A stretch of 64,000 nucleotides of DNA from the NCBI RefSeq assembly GCF_001439695.1, contig NZ_JYLL01000026.1:1-64000 (forward strand), given 5' to 3'. The notes under the pieces were generated by a model that was given only the letters and a program-made list of their open reading frames with translations, was not told the DNA's origin and ran no database searches. Numbering within the stretch: position 1 is the first letter of the stretch; each line of letters opens with the position of its first letter. Below, one piece after another: positions 60,550 to 64,000 of this stretch. This DNA comes from Pseudomonas veronii. Lineage in GTDB: Bacteria > Pseudomonadota > Gammaproteobacteria > Pseudomonadales > Pseudomonadaceae. Both the position numbers and the translations under genes were made by a program.

Positions 60550-61362
60550 TCAGGGCTGGCGCTTGGTCGCCGTCAGGGTAAAACACAGCGGCAACTGGGC
60601 CGCCTGATCCTCGTACTGGTCGTAGAGTTCTTCGCGATTTGAATGCGGATACTCTTGCAGATGAGCGATCTGCAACCGCGCCGCAATCGCTGCGCTGACC
60701 ACACTGCCCAGCGTGTGTACAAACCAGTAGGACGTCGGCCCCGCGACCGCGCTCTGCCCTTCATAGACGATCGACTCTTGCAGCACAAAAGGCTCACGCT
60801 GGAAGTACGAACTGGCAGGCAGCAGCGGATTGGCTGCCAGCGGGTCGAACACTTCCAGGAACGGGTGGGTTTCGTACATCACCAGGGTGCCGCCGGGCTT
60901 CAGCGTTGTGGCGACCTGGCGCATGAACCGCGCCACATCCGGCATCCAGCCCAATACGCCGATGGTCACCAGGGCGATATCGAAGCGTGCGTGCAAACGC
61001 TCGGGCAAATGGTGGATCTCGGTTTCGATGAATTCCGGGCTGTAGGGTGAGAGCGCCGCCAGCTCCCGAGCCTGATCGAGAAAGGCACGGGATTGGTCCA
61101 CGCCGACGACCGTGCGTGCGCCCAGGCCGAATAACGACAAGCTTTCGCGACCGTTGTTGCAACACAGCTGCACCACGTCTTTGCCGGCAACACCGACATC
61201 TTGCAACAAGGCGGTGAGAGTCGGGTCCAGGCACGAAAAACCCGGTTCGGCGACCGAGGCCAGCAGCGTCCTCCAGGTATCCGTGTCTTTGTGCAACCGG
61301 GCGGATTCGTCCCAGGCGTCCTTGTTACTGGCAATCGCCTGTTGGGCTGAGGGCATGTCCAT
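60550..61362 (-). CDS. SAM-dependent methyltransferase (class I)
   Basis: The 270-residue protein has a Rossmann-like SAM motif VVQLCCNNGRESLSLFGLGA near residue 63, an acidic loop VVGVDQSRAFLDQA (ribose binding) and a FDIALVTIGVLGWMPD motif. The product resembles small-molecule or tRNA methyltransferases, but the substrate is unknown. It stands alone. Confidence 0.82.
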   Translation of the reverse strand: MDMPSAQQAIASNKDAWDESARLHKDTDTWRTLLASVAEPGFSCLDPTLTALLQDVGVAGKDVVQLCCNNGRESLSLFGLGARTVVGVDQSRAFLDQARELAALSPYSPEFIETEIHHLPERLHARFDIALVTIGVLGWMPDVARFMRQVATTLKPGGTLVMYETHPFLEVFDPLAANPLLPASSYFQREPFVLQESIVYEGQSAVAGPTSYWFVHTLGSVVSAAIAARLQIAHLQEYPHSNREELYDQYEDQAAQLPLCFTLTATKRQP

Positions 61363-61497
61363 TGCGTCTCCAGAAAGTCGGTTACAGCGAGCTACGGAAA
61401 ATAAGCCAATTGCCCGTCAGATGAAACCCTCGCCTGCGGCCGAACTTATCTCTCGGCCCAGGTCACCAAACCGCCGACCTCGGTCATCTTCGTACCC

Positions 61498-62397
61498 TCA
61501 CAAGCACAGACGACGGGTCAGGTCATTCAGCAACCATCGGCCTGCTTTACCTAAAGAGCGATTTTGCATGTGCGCGGCATAGATCGTAAGTGTGTCTGGT
61601 GTGCGTTGAAGTTCGGCGGTTAACTCAAGCGGCCGGAGGCGCCCTGAAGCCAGATGATCCGCAATCAGATGCTCGGGCATTCGGCACCAACCGAACCCGG
61701 CGAGTAAGAAATCCAGGCGCCGTGCCAAATCGACAAACCGCCACTGGTGACTGCCCGTCACCCCATAGCTAGGGCCGTCGGGAGAAACCGGATCGGAAAG
61801 CACCAGTTGCACATAGGGCTTGAGGTCTGCCCGTGTTGCCCGGCGGCCTAACATGGCCAAGGGATGCCCGCTGGCGACGACTGGCCTCAAGTCGACGCTG
61901 AGCAGCGCCAGCGCGGTGATATCGTCGGGCACCGTCGGGATCAATGTGCAAAGCGCCAGTGCCGCATCGCCGTTGCGCAATCGGCGCTCAGCGCCGCCTA
62001 AGCCTTCTGTAGAGAAACTCACGGCCAGATGCGGAAAAGCCTCACGGAGCGCGCCAAGGCTTTCGATGAGCGGGGCGCTGGGGACTAAAGGGTCTATGGC
62101 GAGCGCCAACTCCGGCTCAACCCCTGCTGCAGTACTTGCAGCCATTGCTTCAAATTGGGCAGCGCTCGCCAGCACGGCGCGCGCTTGAACCACCAGCACT
62201 CTACCGACCTCAGTGAGCCTTGGACGATGACCGCTGCGATCAAACAGCCTCACACCTTGAACTGACTCAAGTGTGGCAATCGATTGGCTAATGGCAGATT
62301 GAGCGCGCCGCAGGTGACGTCCCGTGGCCGAAAAACTGCCTGTATCGGCAATGGTTACAAGGATCCGCAATTGATCCAGGCTGAGATTTCCGATCAT
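61498..62397 (-). CDS. LysR-family transcriptional regulator
   Basis: The 299-residue protein has an N-terminal winged helix (GSFSATGRHLRRAQSAISQSIATLE at residues 17-41) and an effector domain with SAPLIESLGALREAFPHLAV. It is divergent from the azoreductase gene across 139 bases and is the likely regulator of that gene. Confidence 0.9.
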   Translation of the reverse strand: MIGNLSLDQLRILVTIADTGSFSATGRHLRRAQSAISQSIATLESVQGVRLFDRSGHRPRLTEVGRVLVVQARAVLASAAQFEAMAASTAAGVEPELALAIDPLVPSAPLIESLGALREAFPHLAVSFSTEGLGGAERRLRNGDAALALCTLIPTVPDDITALALLSVDLRPVVASGHPLAMLGRRATRADLKPYVQLVLSDPVSPDGPSYGVTGSHQWRFVDLARRLDFLLAGFGWCRMPEHLIADHLASGRLRPLELTAELQRTPDTLTIYAAHMQNRSLGKAGRWLLNDLTRRLCL

Positions 62398-62536
62398 GCT
62401 CCATCACTTAAACAGATGAACTCAATCATATTTACATCACTCCTGCTTATAGATCGCATTGGGTAGAGTGTGTCGCACATCGCCTACCGCGACAACGCAA
62501 AACATACCGCCCCCTCACCGCGCAGGAGTTACTTTC

Positions 62537-63151
62537 ATGTCCAGGCTTCTCACCATTGAAACCAGCCCACGTGGGGATGCTTCGATTTCCCGACAGCTCA
62601 CTCGCCGCTTCGTGGCCGCATGGGAAGCTGCGCACCCTCGGGGCGCCATCAAAATACGGGATCTAACGGACACCCCGCTGACCTTCGTGACAGCCCCCTG
62701 GTTACAGGCTTACTTCACCCCCGCCCCCCAACATTCGCCTGAAATGAAAGCGGTGTTGCAACTATCCGATGAACTTGCGGCCGAGTTGCTGGAAACCGAT
62801 CACTTGGTTATTTCAACACCCGTCTACAACTATAACGTCCCTGCGGCACTCAAGGCCTGGGTCGATCATGTGGTGCGTAAAGGCCTGACCCTGGGCGTTG
62901 ATGGCAAAGGACTGGTGACCGGTAAAAAAGCAACAGTGCTGCTCGCCTCGGGAGGTGTATATACCGACGACTCGCCGATTAAAGACCGTGACATTGCGAC
63001 CCACTATTTGAAACTGATCCTGAACGTCCTGGGTATCACTGACATAACCTTTATCGCGGCCGGCGGCGCTAAAACCGTAGATCTCGGAGAACTCAGCATG
63101 CACGACTTTCTAGAGACATTTGATCATCAAATTCAAAAGTCGCTGGTTTAG
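62537..63151 (+). CDS. FMN-dependent NADH-azoreductase / quinone reductase (AzoR-like)
   Basis: The 204-residue flavodoxin-fold enzyme has the SPRGDASISRQLTRRF FMN-phosphate loop, the STPVYNYNVPAALKAWVDHV motif and GGVYTDDSP near residue 140. It reduces azo dyes and quinones using NADH. The ATG of MSRLLT has AGGAG upstream; a GTG-type start 20 codons earlier is less likely. It is paired with the divergent LysR gene. Confidence 0.88.
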   Translation: MSRLLTIETSPRGDASISRQLTRRFVAAWEAAHPRGAIKIRDLTDTPLTFVTAPWLQAYFTPAPQHSPEMKAVLQLSDELAAELLETDHLVISTPVYNYNVPAALKAWVDHVVRKGLTLGVDGKGLVTGKKATVLLASGGVYTDDSPIKDRDIATHYLKLILNVLGITDITFIAAGGAKTVDLGELSMHDFLETFDHQIQKSLV

Positions 63152-63332
63152 CCAGCCATACGACTCTGCTCTATCGACTACGCGTGGTTAAACGGGGATT
63201 CACTTATGCGGCAGCAATTGAGCGATCCGCATTTCGTCCAGCCAACAAGTTGCGGTTCCGACTGGAGCTTTTATCCGACCGATAATTACTGATCTCCCTC
63301 AACTTAGGCGTGGCAACCGACCAGGCTCACCG

Positions 63333-63704
63333 TCAAGGGCAGCGATAAACGTTTCCTGAAAGGGTTACGTTGGTTTGCTCCAATCGCTTGTCCGAACCGG
63401 TTTGGCCCGCTCGCTCAGTGAGCAGATAAACCCGATTGCCCCCCATCGCTGCGGCTTTATTTTTCAGATCGTTACGGGCTCCGGTCTCCAGGTTCGCGTT
63501 CCCAGTGATGCTGCCAAACAGAAAGTCGCCCTGACTACCCGTAACATCCCCCAAGAACTGGCACTCGGCGCCAGGTTCGTTATGAGTGACGCGCACGGTG
63601 TTGGCGGCGGGCCCCACTATCGCCGTCGGTGCGCAACCGATCAGTCCAAGCAACACAGTGGACAAACTGACACTAATGAGGATACGAGGGAGATGCATGG
63701 ACAT
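63333..63704 (-). CDS. Small DUF4156-type lipoprotein
   Basis: The 123-residue protein has a lipobox signal (STVLLGLIGCAPTAIVG, Cys near residue 24) and the DUF4156 pattern CQFLGDVTGSQGDFLFGSITGNANLETGARNDLKNKAAAMGG-like, with a short conserved Cys near the C-terminus. It is likely an outer-membrane lipoprotein of unknown function. ATG at 63704 has AGGAA upstream; an ATG two codons later is possible. Confidence 0.78.
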   Translation of the reverse strand: MSMHLPRILISVSLSTVLLGLIGCAPTAIVGPAANTVRVTHNEPGAECQFLGDVTGSQGDFLFGSITGNANLETGARNDLKNKAAAMGGNRVYLLTERAGQTGSDKRLEQTNVTLSGNVYRCP

Positions 63705-63756
63705 GGTTCCTGTCTTACCAAAATGACATTGCCCTTTTGGATAACCTGCCAGGGCT

Positions 63757-64000
63757 TTAAGCCTGTGCAGTATCAAGTTTTGCTGGAACAGGAACTGTAT
63801 TAATAAGTAATTTTTGCGTGTGAATCTGTAAACAATCGCTGTACGAACGGAGCCCCAGCCCTACCCTCACGGCGCCCTCCCCCTCAAATACGCGAAGCGC
63901 ACGGATATCTGCTTGGACGGTGCGTGAAACGCCGTTGGTTTTTCCCGCCACCGACGCACTCGCAGAGCGTGAAGCAGACGACCGAGCTGCACTACAGGGG
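63757..64000 (-). CDS. Possible C-terminal part of an unidentified gene
   Basis: One minus-strand frame is open from the right edge to a TAA near 63757-63759 and would end with a stretch such as CLQIHTQKLLINTVPVPAKL. There is no recognisable family and the upstream part (SAARSSASRSASA) is low-complexity. It may be a real C-terminus that extends beyond the window or an accidental frame. Confidence 0.25.
   Translation of the reverse strand, partial: PCSAARSSASRSASASVAGKTNGVSRTVQADIRALRVFEGEGAVRVGLGLRSYSDCLQIHTQKLLINTVPVPAKLDTAQA

Overview
The window looks like the chromosome of a fluorescent-group Pseudomonas. It is GC-rich with densely packed operons, and it carries an OprD-type porin, a MexEF-OprN-type pump, an LpxO-like hydroxylase, a Wzz and an EfeUOB iron importer with Pseudomonas-like sequences. 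All calls come from reading the sequence by eye; no database search was run.

Layout. (1) 1-17.9 kb is an aromatic catabolic island. A minus-strand operon encodes a two-subunit Rieske dioxygenase with its ferredoxin, a cis-dihydrodiol dehydrogenase, a LigA/LigB-type two-subunit extradiol dioxygenase, a meta-cleavage hydrolase, a 2-hydroxypentadienoate hydratase, a CoA ligase and the start of an acylating acetaldehyde dehydrogenase. A divergent TetR regulator follows, then a plus-strand operon for a branched-chain-amino-acid-type ABC importer (LivM and LivG fused) and an OprD-family porin. Matching inverted repeats precede both operons. (2) 18.1-28.7 kb is a compact biosynthetic cluster: a lysine/ornithine-type N-hydroxylase, a small cupin, a methionyl-tRNA-synthetase-like enzyme, two DAO-type flavoproteins, an MFS exporter, an ArsR-like regulator, a GST, a second FAD protein and a SnoaL-like protein. 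This parts list matches the hydrazine (N-N bond) forming cassette known from actinomycete products, but here the cupin and the MetRS-like enzyme are separate genes. A shared operator-like repeat stands at the same distance from the -10 boxes of both operons. This is the strongest candidate for an undescribed system.

(3) 28.7-31.3 kb holds an exported SnoaL-like protein, a Tat-type polysaccharide deacetylase-like protein and a LysR regulator. (4) 31.5-37.4 kb is a MexEF-OprN-type RND pump. (5) 37.4-42.3 kb is a tandemly duplicated locus for a glycine-zipper, putatively membrane-acting toxin with four immunity-like membrane proteins. One toxin copy is broken by a single stop codon, a 15-codon toxin remnant survives, and copies of the terminator that follows oprN mark the duplication. 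(6) 42.3-47.7 kb is an AraC regulator and a Fur-box-preceded efeU-efeO-efeB-efeM operon.

(7) 47.7-64 kb is mixed chromosome: a large dermonecrotic-toxin-like protein, a PssA-type phospholipid enzyme, a TetR/DUF1348 pair, a PQQ-type sugar dehydrogenase, a LigD that lacks its ligase domain, LpxO, Wzz, a methyltransferase, a LysR/azoreductase pair and a small lipoprotein.
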